From NCBI GenBank assembly GCA_002294045.1, contig DBEP01000022.1, positions 1 to 52,041 on the forward strand: 52,041 nucleotides of DNA, read 5' to 3'. Positions 1 through 8,047 of this stretch are shown piece by piece. The notes beneath the pieces were generated by a model that was not told the origin of the DNA, ran no database searches, and saw nothing but the letters and a program-made list of their open reading frames with translations. Numbering within the stretch: the first letter of the stretch is position 1; each line of letters begins with the position of its first letter. The stretch is from Lachnoclostridium sp. UBA903 (lineage in GTDB: Bacteria > Bacillota > Clostridia > Lachnospirales > Lachnospiraceae). The position numbers were made by a program, and so were the translations under genes.

Positions 1-2
1 AA

Positions 3-824
3 CCCATTTTCGAAATGTCTGCAACCGCCAACCGCCTTACGGTCAATAATCTGAACAGTCAGAGATTAAATGTGGAAGGTACGAAAAATGAATTAAAGGA
101 TCTCGCCAATGTCATTAACAATATGCTGGACCGGATTGAGGTATCTTATGAAAGCCAGAAACAATTTGTTTCCGATGCTTCCCATGAACTCAGAACCCCC
201 ATTGCCGTAATCCAGGGCTATGGCAATCTGTTAAGCCGCTGGGGCAGCAAGGATGAAGAGATATTGCTGGAATCCATAGAAGCGATTAACAACGAAGCTA
301 AGTCCATGCAGGATTTGGTGGAGAAGCTTTTATTTCTATCCAGAAATGATAAGAAAACCTTAAAACTGGAAAAAGAAAAGTTTAATATGTGCAATGTTGT
401 GGAAGAAATGATAAAAGAGACCCGTTTGGTAACCGCAAACAGAAATATAGATAGTCCTGTCCTTGAGGACGTGGTGGTCTATGGTGATAAGCAGGCTTTA
501 AAGCAGGCAATCCGTGTCTTTATCGAAAATGCGGTAAAATATACCCGGGATGGGGACACCATAACCATACAGTGCCGGAATGATGACGGGGATTGCGTCA
601 TTACCGTTTCGGATACCGGTATAGGGATGACCAGAAAAGACGTTGATAATATTTTTGAAAGATTCTACCGCTCAGATCAGGTAAGAAATGAGAAAATTTA
701 CGGTCACGGGCTGGGATTATCCATAGCAAAATTAATTATTTTAGGGCATACGGGAAAAATAAAGATCCGCTCCCAGCTTACCAAAGGGACAACCTTTATC
801 ATAACATTACCAAGAAGATTTTAA
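3..824 (+). CDS. Sensor histidine kinase, C-terminal part (5' end outside window)
   Basis: The frame is open to the left edge, so the gene starts upstream and its sensor and membrane segments are not visible. What remains is the end of a HAMP linker (about residues 1-45 of the visible part), then a HisKA domain with the phospho-accepting histidine in SDASHELRTPIAVIQGY, and a HATPase domain with N box (IENAVKYT), G1 box (DTGIGMT), F box (IFERFYRSD) and G2 box (GHGLGLSIAK). All catalytic motifs are intact. This is the architecture of membrane-bound class I kinases of the HAMP-HisKA-HATPase type. The partner response regulator is probably upstream, because nothing downstream fits: the next gene is convergent and ends at 886. 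The signal it senses cannot be inferred. Confidence 0.93.
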   Translation, partial: PIFEMSATANRLTVNNLNSQRLNVEGTKNELKDLANVINNMLDRIEVSYESQKQFVSDASHELRTPIAVIQGYGNLLSRWGSKDEEILLESIEAINNEAKSMQDLVEKLLFLSRNDKKTLKLEKEKFNMCNVVEEMIKETRLVTANRNIDSPVLEDVVVYGDKQALKQAIRVFIENAVKYTRDGDTITIQCRNDDGDCVITVSDTGIGMTRKDVDNIFERFYRSDQVRNEKIYGHGLGLSIAKLIILGHTGKIKIRSQLTKGTTFIITLPRRF

Positions 825-885
825 CAAGTAAAGCCAAGAAAGAGTCCGTAATAACGTAGGAAGGAAATGCTCTGTTTCGGAGAGA

Positions 886-3396
886 TTATTCTTTTTTGTC
901 TATCAGTATTAAACGTATTTCGTGAGGTTCCAATACCGTTTCATAATCCAGGATTTGATTCACAACGGTAAGATATGTTTTTTTAAGAAGGGGTTGGGAT
1001 AAGTGTTTCAGCGTATCCGTTTCCTCCGGTGTTTCCAGGAAAGCGGCACCCATTTCCAGCCATTTGTCAAAACAGCTGCCATAACGGCGGTTTACAAGCT
1101 GTTCCGTCATGATATAATCTCCATCTGTCAGACCGGATAAAGAAAAGGATAGTTCTTTATTTACCGCATCCGGAAATACCTGATACCGGTCCGTATAAGA
1201 GAAGTTAAAGTTAAGGCCTTTACCGTATAAATCGGAAAAGTGGCAGTAATTATATAAAATAACGGCATAATTGTCTTTGCTTCTTTCTCTGGTAATAAAA
1301 TAGCCCTCACCCTGGGATACCATTTCCTCTTTTAATTTGGATAAAAAAAGATAGGAATAGTATACGGGTTTTTTTATTCCGTTCTTTGTAAAATGTCCGA
1401 CGCCCCCATGGAATAATTCCGCAGGAAAGGGAAGCTCTTCAATCCAGTCGGATAAGGACCAGTGGCAGAAAGCTTCCGCTTTATTATAATTCTTTAATAT
1501 ATTCCGGATAAAATATGCGGCAGCATAGCAGGTGTCATTGAGAAGCTCCCTGTGGGAAGGGCTTAAATTCCATTCCGTAATATAGAGAGGTTTTTCCGGC
1601 CTGCCGGGAAGAGTGCGGTTAAGCTTATCCAGAAACTTTCCCAAGGCATCGGGATCACTGTCCAGGATAGTCCGGTTATTGGATATGTACTCCATAAATT
1701 TATCATTATCATAATTCTTTACATAAGCAGCATGTGATTCCGTAATAGGGTAAAAATGAAACAGATATATATCCGGCATACATTTATGTTCTTTAATATA
1801 ATCAAAAAAATTCTTCAAATTTTCAGAAGAGATACTGCTGTTTATATAGGAAGTGTTTGCAAATTTTAAAGCAGGGTTCACTTTCTTAACGGCATTCCGG
1901 GTAAGCTCATATAAACGGATGGAAACTTCAGGAGCATTAAAATCAAAGGGCAAATTGGACAGAGTTTCATTCCAAAAGGTAAATATCCATCTCGAAACTT
2001 CTTTAAGTCCGTATCTTATAAGAACATGGCTGGTAAATTGGGTTACCAGGTATTCCCATTTTAAATCATCTTTTGGTTCACTCATAATAAACGGGACGGT
2101 AAAATATTCCCTCTCCGGTGTCTTAGCCAGGGCCTTTGGCATAAAGGAAAACTGGATTAGGGGACGAAGGCGGATGCTTAATAAAAAGTCCAGTATTTCG
2201 TCCAGCATATTAAAATTTAAAACAGGAGAGCCGGAAGAATTCTCCCGGTATACCATTAAAGCATCATCAAAGATACCGTGGAATTTAATATAGCGGAAGC
2301 CGATTTCTTTTTGCTGAGTTATAAGCATTTCACGAATGTTTTGATATAATATTTCTCTGGCCCGGCCGACGGAACAAAAAGTAAGTGCGGAACGGACAAA
2401 GGGTTTTACTGACTTAACATGGATAGTACCTGCCTGCTGACGGATACTTTTAAATCCGGGTTTGGCTGTGTCCTCATCCGTGTTTAAATAGGCAGCAAGT
2501 TTTCCGAAAAAATCATACTTTTCAAGATTTAAGTAACTGCTGTTTTGTCTGGATTCATTGTTATCGGGAATATGGATACTCCCCTTTTTTTCTTTGCGGA
2601 ACCGGCTTGGAAGCATATTGTATTCTTTACGGAAAAAAGCAGCATAGGAACGGGGACTGGAAAATCCGCAGGCCTCTGCAATTTCTTCTATAGATTTATC
2701 CGAATATAACAAATAATTTACGGAATGGGCAATCCTGATTTTGGTTATGTAATGAAATACGGAGATATTCATGTTCTTTTCAAAAAAGTGGGAAAGATAA
2801 GAAGGAGATAAATATTCCCTGGCAGCCAAATCATTTAAAGTAATTTCCTTTGCGTAGTTCTCTTCTATATATCGGATGATGTTGTGAAGACGCTCCATTT
2901 GTTTCTGGGTGCGTATAACAGCAGGCTTTTCCGCTTTGAAATAAATAAAAAGGTCATAAATAAGGCGGCAGGCGTGGGAAAAACTGAGCAGCTGGGTATA
3001 AGAGGAGGTACTGGAATTCAGATAAATCAGCTCTGCTATTATACGGCGGATATTATCAAAATGCGGATTATTTCCCTGGGTGGCGGAATTACATAAAAAG
3101 AACGGAGTGTCAGCGATGAGCCAGTCCATATGAAACATGGACAGACGGACCTGCAGTGCGACCAATACGCAATCTTTACTGTAGGTTTCATGCACCTGGT
3201 TGGAATTAATCAGAATCAGGTCATTTTCTTTCAGTGTAAAATGTTCGTTTTCCACCCATACTTCCATATCTCCGGATAATACCAGTAAAATTTCGATACT
3301 TCTGTGCCAATGCTTCTGGACACTGCCGATGCGCTGGCAGAATAATTTTATGGGAAGATCTTTGCTGTATTCAATAATTTCATGATTGCTGTTCAT
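886..3396 (-). CDS. AraC-type regulator fused to a GH39-like (beta-xylosidase fold) domain
   Basis: An 836-residue protein. Residues about 1-130 look like an AraC N-terminal cupin sugar-binding domain. Residues about 165-270 hold two helix-turn-helix motifs, ending in the AraC signature IAEACGFSSPRSYAAFFRKEY. From about 320 to the C-terminus it resembles GH39 glycosidases: FTFWNETLSN (E near 474) is in the acid/base position and LYITEWNLSP (E near 608) in the nucleophile position, so both carboxylates seem present. The fold may act as a sugar sensor, may retain hydrolase activity, or both. No signal peptide is visible, so it should be cytoplasmic. The start has a good ribosome site (AGGAAGGG). 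It is transcribed divergently from pgmB and the GH3 gene, the usual arrangement for a local activator. The fusion is seen; the regulatory target is inferred. Confidence 0.88.
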   Translation of the reverse strand: MNSNHEIIEYSKDLPIKLFCQRIGSVQKHWHRSIEILLVLSGDMEVWVENEHFTLKENDLILINSNQVHETYSKDCVLVALQVRLSMFHMDWLIADTPFFLCNSATQGNNPHFDNIRRIIAELIYLNSSTSSYTQLLSFSHACRLIYDLFIYFKAEKPAVIRTQKQMERLHNIIRYIEENYAKEITLNDLAAREYLSPSYLSHFFEKNMNISVFHYITKIRIAHSVNYLLYSDKSIEEIAEACGFSSPRSYAAFFRKEYNMLPSRFRKEKKGSIHIPDNNESRQNSSYLNLEKYDFFGKLAAYLNTDEDTAKPGFKSIRQQAGTIHVKSVKPFVRSALTFCSVGRAREILYQNIREMLITQQKEIGFRYIKFHGIFDDALMVYRENSSGSPVLNFNMLDEILDFLLSIRLRPLIQFSFMPKALAKTPEREYFTVPFIMSEPKDDLKWEYLVTQFTSHVLIRYGLKEVSRWIFTFWNETLSNLPFDFNAPEVSIRLYELTRNAVKKVNPALKFANTSYINSSISSENLKNFFDYIKEHKCMPDIYLFHFYPITESHAAYVKNYDNDKFMEYISNNRTILDSDPDALGKFLDKLNRTLPGRPEKPLYITEWNLSPSHRELLNDTCYAAAYFIRNILKNYNKAEAFCHWSLSDWIEELPFPAELFHGGVGHFTKNGIKKPVYYSYLFLSKLKEEMVSQGEGYFITRERSKDNYAVILYNYCHFSDLYGKGLNFNFSYTDRYQVFPDAVNKELSFSLSGLTDGDYIMTEQLVNRRYGSCFDKWLEMGAAFLETPEETDTLKHLSQPLLKKTYLTVVNQILDYETVLEPHEIRLILIDKKE

Positions 3397-3546
3397 CGTG
3401 GCACCCTTCCTGCCTCAGACGGCATTATTCAATATAGCTTAATATAGCATATAAGTAAGAAGGCGGCAAGAATAACTGCAATTTTTTTAGATTATTAATA
3501 GAGGAGAATTTTGAATTTAAATAAAAAAAGCAAAATTATACAGATA

Positions 3547-3566
3547 AATGCTAATGTTTTAGCATT
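3547..3566. promoter_or_regulatory. Inverted repeat, possible operator before pgmB
   Basis: AATGCTAA-tgtt-TTAGCATT is a perfect 8-bp inverted repeat with a 4-base spacer, about 65 bases before pgmB in the space between the divergent AraC-GH39 and pgmB genes. Its size suits a dimeric repressor or part of an AraC-family site. No protein can be assigned from the sequence alone. Confidence 0.4.
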
Positions 3567-3631
3567 GTAAGAGCAGTTATATTACTGTATGATTAGAACT
3601 ATATACAAAATGAAAAAGGGAGAAGGTAGAG

Positions 3632-4288
3632 ATGAAAGAGATAAAAGGCCTGTTGTTCGATTTGGACGGAGTTATAGTAGATACTGCAAAATATCACTAT
3701 CTGGCGTGGAAAGAGCTTGCCGGAAAGCTTAACATACCTTTTACGGAAAAGGACAACGAAAGGTTAAAAGGGGTAAGCCGTATGAAATCCCTCGAAATTA
3801 TTTTAGAAATTGGGGGACTTAAGTTATCCGGTGAAGAAAAAGAAGAGTACTGTACTTATAAAAATGAGATTTATCTGAAATATATCCATAAGTTAAAAAA
3901 GGAAGAGGTTCTTCCGGGGGTAAATGAGTTTCTGGCCGATGCCAGGGAAAAGGGATACCGGATAGCATTGGGTTCCGCCAGTAAAAATGCAGGGATCATT
4001 TTATCCAGATTAAATCTGGTAGGGGCCTTTGATGCCGTGATTGACGGTACAAAAGTAAAAACAGCGAAACCGGACCCGGAAGTGTTCCTTTTGGGGGCTA
4101 AGGAATTAGGCCTTAGCAGGGAAGCCTGTATTGTGTTTGAGGATGCCAAGGCAGGAGTGGACGCAGCCCATAACGGAGGAATGAAGGCGGTGGGTATCGG
4201 CACTAAGGAAAACCTCCCCAATGCAGATATCTGTATACCGGGGCTTTTTGGTACAAACATCAATGAAATTATAAAACAATTAAGTTAG
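3632..4288 (+). CDS. pgmB: Beta-phosphoglucomutase
   Basis: A 218-residue HAD-superfamily enzyme, the usual length for beta-phosphoglucomutase, which converts beta-glucose 1-phosphate to glucose 6-phosphate in the cytoplasm. The N-terminal motif LLFDLDGVIVDTAKYHYLAW holds the Asp nucleophile and Asp general acid-base (DLDGV), followed by the helical cap. LGSASKN is motif II, KPDPEVF carries the motif III lysine, and FEDAKAGVDAA is the Mg-binding motif IV. The start follows a GGGAGAAGG ribosome site. It lies 41 bases before the GH3 gene and is divergent from the AraC-GH39 regulator. These enzymes normally work with inverting disaccharide phosphorylases (such as GH65); none is present here. Confidence 0.95.
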   Translation: MKEIKGLLFDLDGVIVDTAKYHYLAWKELAGKLNIPFTEKDNERLKGVSRMKSLEIILEIGGLKLSGEEKEEYCTYKNEIYLKYIHKLKKEEVLPGVNEFLADAREKGYRIALGSASKNAGIILSRLNLVGAFDAVIDGTKVKTAKPDPEVFLLGAKELGLSREACIVFEDAKAGVDAAHNGGMKAVGIGTKENLPNADICIPGLFGTNINEIIKQLS

Positions 4289-4329
4289 TTAACTCAGTAT
4301 TTAAAGTATTTACAGAAAGGAAGGTATGT

Positions 4330-6048
4330 ATGGCAGATTACAATTTACTTAAAAAGAGGCCGTTTTATTTAACGGAGGAAAGCGTAAAATGGGTTAAGGA
4401 TACTTTGGAGGACATGACAACAGAGGAAAAAATCGGCCAGTTATTTTGTCTGATTTCTTACAGCAGCGAAGAAGAAGTATTGAAATCTTTCGTGACAAAA
4501 TACAAAATTGGAGGCTGTATGGGAAGACCCATGCCTCTTGAGGAAACCTGCAAGACAGTTACTTACCTGCAGAAAAATTCCAAAATACCGCTGTTAATTG
4601 CAGCTAATTTTGAAGCGGGAGGAGACGGACTCATTAAGGAGGGCACCAACATCGGGCCCAATATGCAGACGGCGGCAGCAGGAACATCAGAATTTGCAGG
4701 GAAAATGGGTTATGTATGCGGCAGGGAAGGAACAGCGGCAGGTGCCAACTGGGCTTTTGCGCCGGTTATTGATATAGATAAAAATTTCCGGAACCCGATT
4801 ATGGCAACCAGGTTATTCAGTTCAGATCCGGATTTGGTAAAAGAATGCGGTGTTGCTTATACAAAAGCCTGCCAGGAGCAGGGAATGGCCGTATCCATTA
4901 AACATTTTCCCGGAGATGGAGTAGATGAAAGGGACCAGCACCTGGTTACCAGCATAAATTCCTTATCTTGTGAAGAATGGGATGCAAGTTTTGGTGAGGT
5001 ATATAAAGCTTGCATAGAAGCAGATGCCATGACGGTTATGGTGGGCCATATTATGCAGCCTGCTTACAGCAGAAGATTATGCCCCGGTATTAAGGATGAG
5101 GATATTATGCCCGCTACCCTGGCACCGGAGCTGATTAACGGATTATTAAGGGAAAAGCTTGACTTTAACGGTATGATAGTAACCGATGCCACTACCATGG
5201 CGGGTATGTGTATACCCATGAGCCGCAGAAAAGCGGTTCCTTATACTATTGCGGCGGGCTGTGACATGTTTTTATTTACCAGGAATCTGGACGAAGATTA
5301 TGAATCCATGAAAGCCGGAGTGGAGGATGGAACCATTACCATGGAACGTTTGGATGAAGCGGTTCTTCGCATACTTGGATTAAAAGCAGCCCTTAAGCTT
5401 CCGGAAAAACAGGCTAAAAGCACCTTAATTCCGGATTTGGAAAAAGCAAGGCAGATTGTAGGCTGTAAGGAACATAAAGACATGGAACTGGATTGTGCGG
5501 ACCATGCGGTAACCCTGGTAAAAAATAAACAGGGACTGATTCCCTTAAAGGTAGAAAATTATAGAAGGGTGCTTCTCTACCCGATTGTTTCCGGTGAAAA
5601 TGCACTTGGATATGCCGGCGGCGAAGATATTACCGAGATTATGAAAGCCGCATTGGAAAAAGAAGGTTTTGCAGTAGACGTATTTAAAGCATCGGAAGGA
5701 CTGGAAGGACAGACATCAAAATATCAGGATATGCTGGATAAGTATGACTTGCTTATGTATGTCGGAAATATGATTACCAAAAGCAATCAGACTGTAGTGC
5801 GGATTGAATGGGCCCAGCCTATGGGAGCCAATTGTCCCATCTATCAGGCAGATATTCCGACCATGTTTATTTCCTTTGCAAATCCTTATCATTTAATTGA
5901 CGCGCCCAGAATCCGGACCTACATCAATGCCTATAAGTTCAAACAGGCCAATGTAGATGCCGTCATGGATAAAATCCTTGGGAGAAGTGAATTTAAAGGA
6001 AAAGATCCGGTTGATTCCTTTTGCGGAATGTGGGATACAAGATTATAA
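4330..6048 (+). CDS. Glycoside hydrolase family 3 protein, NagZ-like active site
   Basis: A 572-residue protein without a signal peptide, so cytoplasmic. The TIM barrel covers about residues 20-350. Its SIKHFPGDGVDERDQH stretch near 190-205 keeps the Asp-x-His dyad of bacterial beta-N-acetylglucosaminidases (NagZ type), although the usual GHG is GDG. VTDATTMAGM near 285 supplies the expected Asp nucleophile. A C-terminal alpha/beta domain follows (about 390-560). The start has an AGAAAGGAAGG ribosome site. It follows pgmB closely and probably shares its transcript. Family known: some GH3 enzymes with the Asp/His dyad have been reported to transfer to phosphate. Inferred: the pairing with a sugar 1-phosphate mutase makes that possibility worth testing. 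The substrate is unknown. Confidence 0.88.
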   Translation: MADYNLLKKRPFYLTEESVKWVKDTLEDMTTEEKIGQLFCLISYSSEEEVLKSFVTKYKIGGCMGRPMPLEETCKTVTYLQKNSKIPLLIAANFEAGGDGLIKEGTNIGPNMQTAAAGTSEFAGKMGYVCGREGTAAGANWAFAPVIDIDKNFRNPIMATRLFSSDPDLVKECGVAYTKACQEQGMAVSIKHFPGDGVDERDQHLVTSINSLSCEEWDASFGEVYKACIEADAMTVMVGHIMQPAYSRRLCPGIKDEDIMPATLAPELINGLLREKLDFNGMIVTDATTMAGMCIPMSRRKAVPYTIAAGCDMFLFTRNLDEDYESMKAGVEDGTITMERLDEAVLRILGLKAALKLPEKQAKSTLIPDLEKARQIVGCKEHKDMELDCADHAVTLVKNKQGLIPLKVENYRRVLLYPIVSGENALGYAGGEDITEIMKAALEKEGFAVDVFKASEGLEGQTSKYQDMLDKYDLLMYVGNMITKSNQTVVRIEWAQPMGANCPIYQADIPTMFISFANPYHLIDAPRIRTYINAYKFKQANVDAVMDKILGRSEFKGKDPVDSFCGMWDTRL

Positions 6049-6057
6049 TAATAACTT

Positions 6058-6171
6058 ATCAGAAGTTGTTTTTCAAACTTCTGATAAAAGGCGCTGCTTC
6101 CGGGCCGGCTGTTCTGCTTTACAGGAGGCAAGGAGCGGTTTTGGGAGCGCAGTGGTGCTACGCTCCCAAAA
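6058..6171. repeat. Two hairpins between convergent genes
   Basis: A 10-bp perfect stem (ATCAGAAGTT with AACTTCTGAT, 6058-6085) is followed by an 11-bp perfect stem (TTTTGGGAGCG with CGCTCCCAAAA, 6139-6171). They fill the gap between the GH3 gene and the exporter gene coming from the right. Neither has a U-run after the stem in a convincing place, so a termination role is possible but not shown. Confidence 0.5.
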
Positions 6172-6184
6172 TTGGGACCCAGAA

Positions 6185-7960
6185 TTATATATTTTTAAAC
6201 TGTGCCATATATAAATCATAATACATACCCTTTTTGGCCAGCAATTCTTCTGCATTACCCTCCTCCTTGATACCTCCGTCATCAATTACAAAGATACGGT
6301 CGGCTTTCTGGATAGTCGATAAGCGGTGTGCAATAACAAAGGAAGTCCTTCCTTTTAATAAAGCTTCAATACCTTGCTGTACTAATATTTCCGTATGGGT
6401 ATCTATACTGGAGGTCGCTTCGTCAAGGATTAATATTTTGGGCATGGATACCATAGTTCTGGCAAAGGCCAGAAGCTGCCGCTGGCCGGCAGATAAACCG
6501 ACGCCGCGTTCTTTTAGCTCCGTGTCATAACCCTTTTCCATTTTCATGATAAAATCATGGGCATTAACTGCCTTGGCGGCAGCAATGATTTCTTCGTCCG
6601 TGGCATCTAATTTACCATATCGCAGGTTGTCTTTTACGGTACCCGAGAACAGGAAATTATCCTGGGTCATAATGCCCATCTGTCTGCGCAGGCTTTCTAT
6701 GGATACATCCTTTATATTATAGTTATCAATAAAAATATCGCCTTCCTGTATATCATAAAAGCGGCTGATTAGATTGACAACCGTGGTTTTTCCGGCTCCC
6801 GTAGGTCCAACCAGAGCAATGGTTTCGCCCGGGTTTACCAAAAAGCTTACATCCTTTAATACCTGGGTATCTTTATCGTAAGAAAAGGAAACATGCTCAA
6901 AACGGATACATCCTTTAATATCCGGCATATCGGTAACCCCATTGCCGTCCGTAATATCCGGTTTGGTGTCCATAATTTCAAATATTCTTTCCGCACCGGA
7001 AATATTGGTTATCATCTGATTATAGAAATTGCTTAAGTTCATAATCGGTCGCCAGAACATGGAGATATAAGTTCCAAAAGCAACCAGGGTGCCAATCGGT
7101 ACCTTGTTGCTTCCGGTTAATTTAACTCCGGCATAATAAAGGGATATCATACCAAGACCCCAGCAAAAATCAATTACAGGGCCCAAGGCATCACTCAGCA
7201 TGACGGCCTTGACAAAGGCTCCCCGGTGTTCCGCCAGCAAATCATCAAAAGCTGCGGCAGTTTCATTCTCGGCCGTAAAACTCTGAACCACACGCATACC
7301 GGATAAATCCTCGTGAATGAATGCATTTAGATTGGAATTTTTTTTGCGGTAATTCTGCCATCTTACATGGGAGTAAATTTGGATCAGGCACATGCCGATA
7401 ATCATGACAGGCAGGCTGATCATGGCCGCAAAAGCAAGCTTATAATCCATTATGACCATAATTGCCACAACGGCGCATATAGTTATAAAATCCGGTATTA
7501 AAGTAGTGACACTGTTGGCTAACACGTCTTTTAAAGAGTTGACATCACCGATAATCCGTGCCAGAATTTTACCGATAGGGCGGCTGTCAAAAAAACTGAA
7601 ACTTAATTTTTGGATATGGGTATAAAGTTCCTGCCTGACAGTCAGTAAAACATTATTGGAGATTTTAGCCATAATATACATTCTCAATTTTACCAGAAAT
7701 ATAAATATGGTGTTTAATACGATTGCAAAAATGCCTAATTGAATCAAGCCTTCCATATCGTGTTCCGCAATATTTACATCGATGGCATGTTTTACGATTA
7801 ATGGATTTATTATACTGATTGCCACGGTACAGGCCATAATAACCAGTACAAACACTATTTCCTTCTTATAGACTAATAAATACTTAAAAAGCCTGAGAAG
7901 GGTTTTTATTTTACCGGTGCTGACGGTTTTTTCGTCGGCACGGATTGCATTAACTGACAT
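6185..7960 (-). CDS. ABC multidrug-type exporter half-transporter, catalytically complete subunit
   Basis: A 591-residue fused permease-ATPase (six-helix ABC transporter domain about 30-320, nucleotide-binding domain about 345-585). It has Walker A GPTGAGKTT, signature LSAGQRQLLAF, and Walker B with the catalytic glutamate in ILILDEATSSID. This matches the TM288/LmrD-type partner of heterodimeric exporters, which carries the active catalytic glutamate. It is downstream of, and probably co-transcribed with, the half-transporter at 8048-9784, whose own glutamate position is Asp. The pair should form one membrane exporter for drugs, lipids or peptides; the substrate cannot be read from the sequence. 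The start is preceded by the ribosome site AGGAGG. Confidence 0.94.
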   Translation of the reverse strand: MSVNAIRADEKTVSTGKIKTLLRLFKYLLVYKKEIVFVLVIMACTVAISIINPLIVKHAIDVNIAEHDMEGLIQLGIFAIVLNTIFIFLVKLRMYIMAKISNNVLLTVRQELYTHIQKLSFSFFDSRPIGKILARIIGDVNSLKDVLANSVTTLIPDFITICAVVAIMVIMDYKLAFAAMISLPVMIIGMCLIQIYSHVRWQNYRKKNSNLNAFIHEDLSGMRVVQSFTAENETAAAFDDLLAEHRGAFVKAVMLSDALGPVIDFCWGLGMISLYYAGVKLTGSNKVPIGTLVAFGTYISMFWRPIMNLSNFYNQMITNISGAERIFEIMDTKPDITDGNGVTDMPDIKGCIRFEHVSFSYDKDTQVLKDVSFLVNPGETIALVGPTGAGKTTVVNLISRFYDIQEGDIFIDNYNIKDVSIESLRRQMGIMTQDNFLFSGTVKDNLRYGKLDATDEEIIAAAKAVNAHDFIMKMEKGYDTELKERGVGLSAGQRQLLAFARTMVSMPKILILDEATSSIDTHTEILVQQGIEALLKGRTSFVIAHRLSTIQKADRIFVIDDGGIKEEGNAEELLAKKGMYYDLYMAQFKNI

Positions 7961-8006
7961 TTATTTTCCTCCTGGGAATAGTTTTAATATCTTTATTTTT
8001 TAGAAA

Positions 8007-8030
8007 TTTCCGGTCTTATAAGACCGGAAA
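8007..8030. repeat. 24-bp perfect palindrome between the two exporter genes
   Basis: TTTCCGGTCTTA and its exact reverse complement lie back to back in the 87-base gap between the two half-transporter genes. As RNA it would form a hairpin. With no U-run directly after it on the transcribed strand, it is more likely an intercistronic stability or processing element than a terminator. Confidence 0.6.
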
Positions 8031-8047
8031 AATTCCCCTTTGGATAT

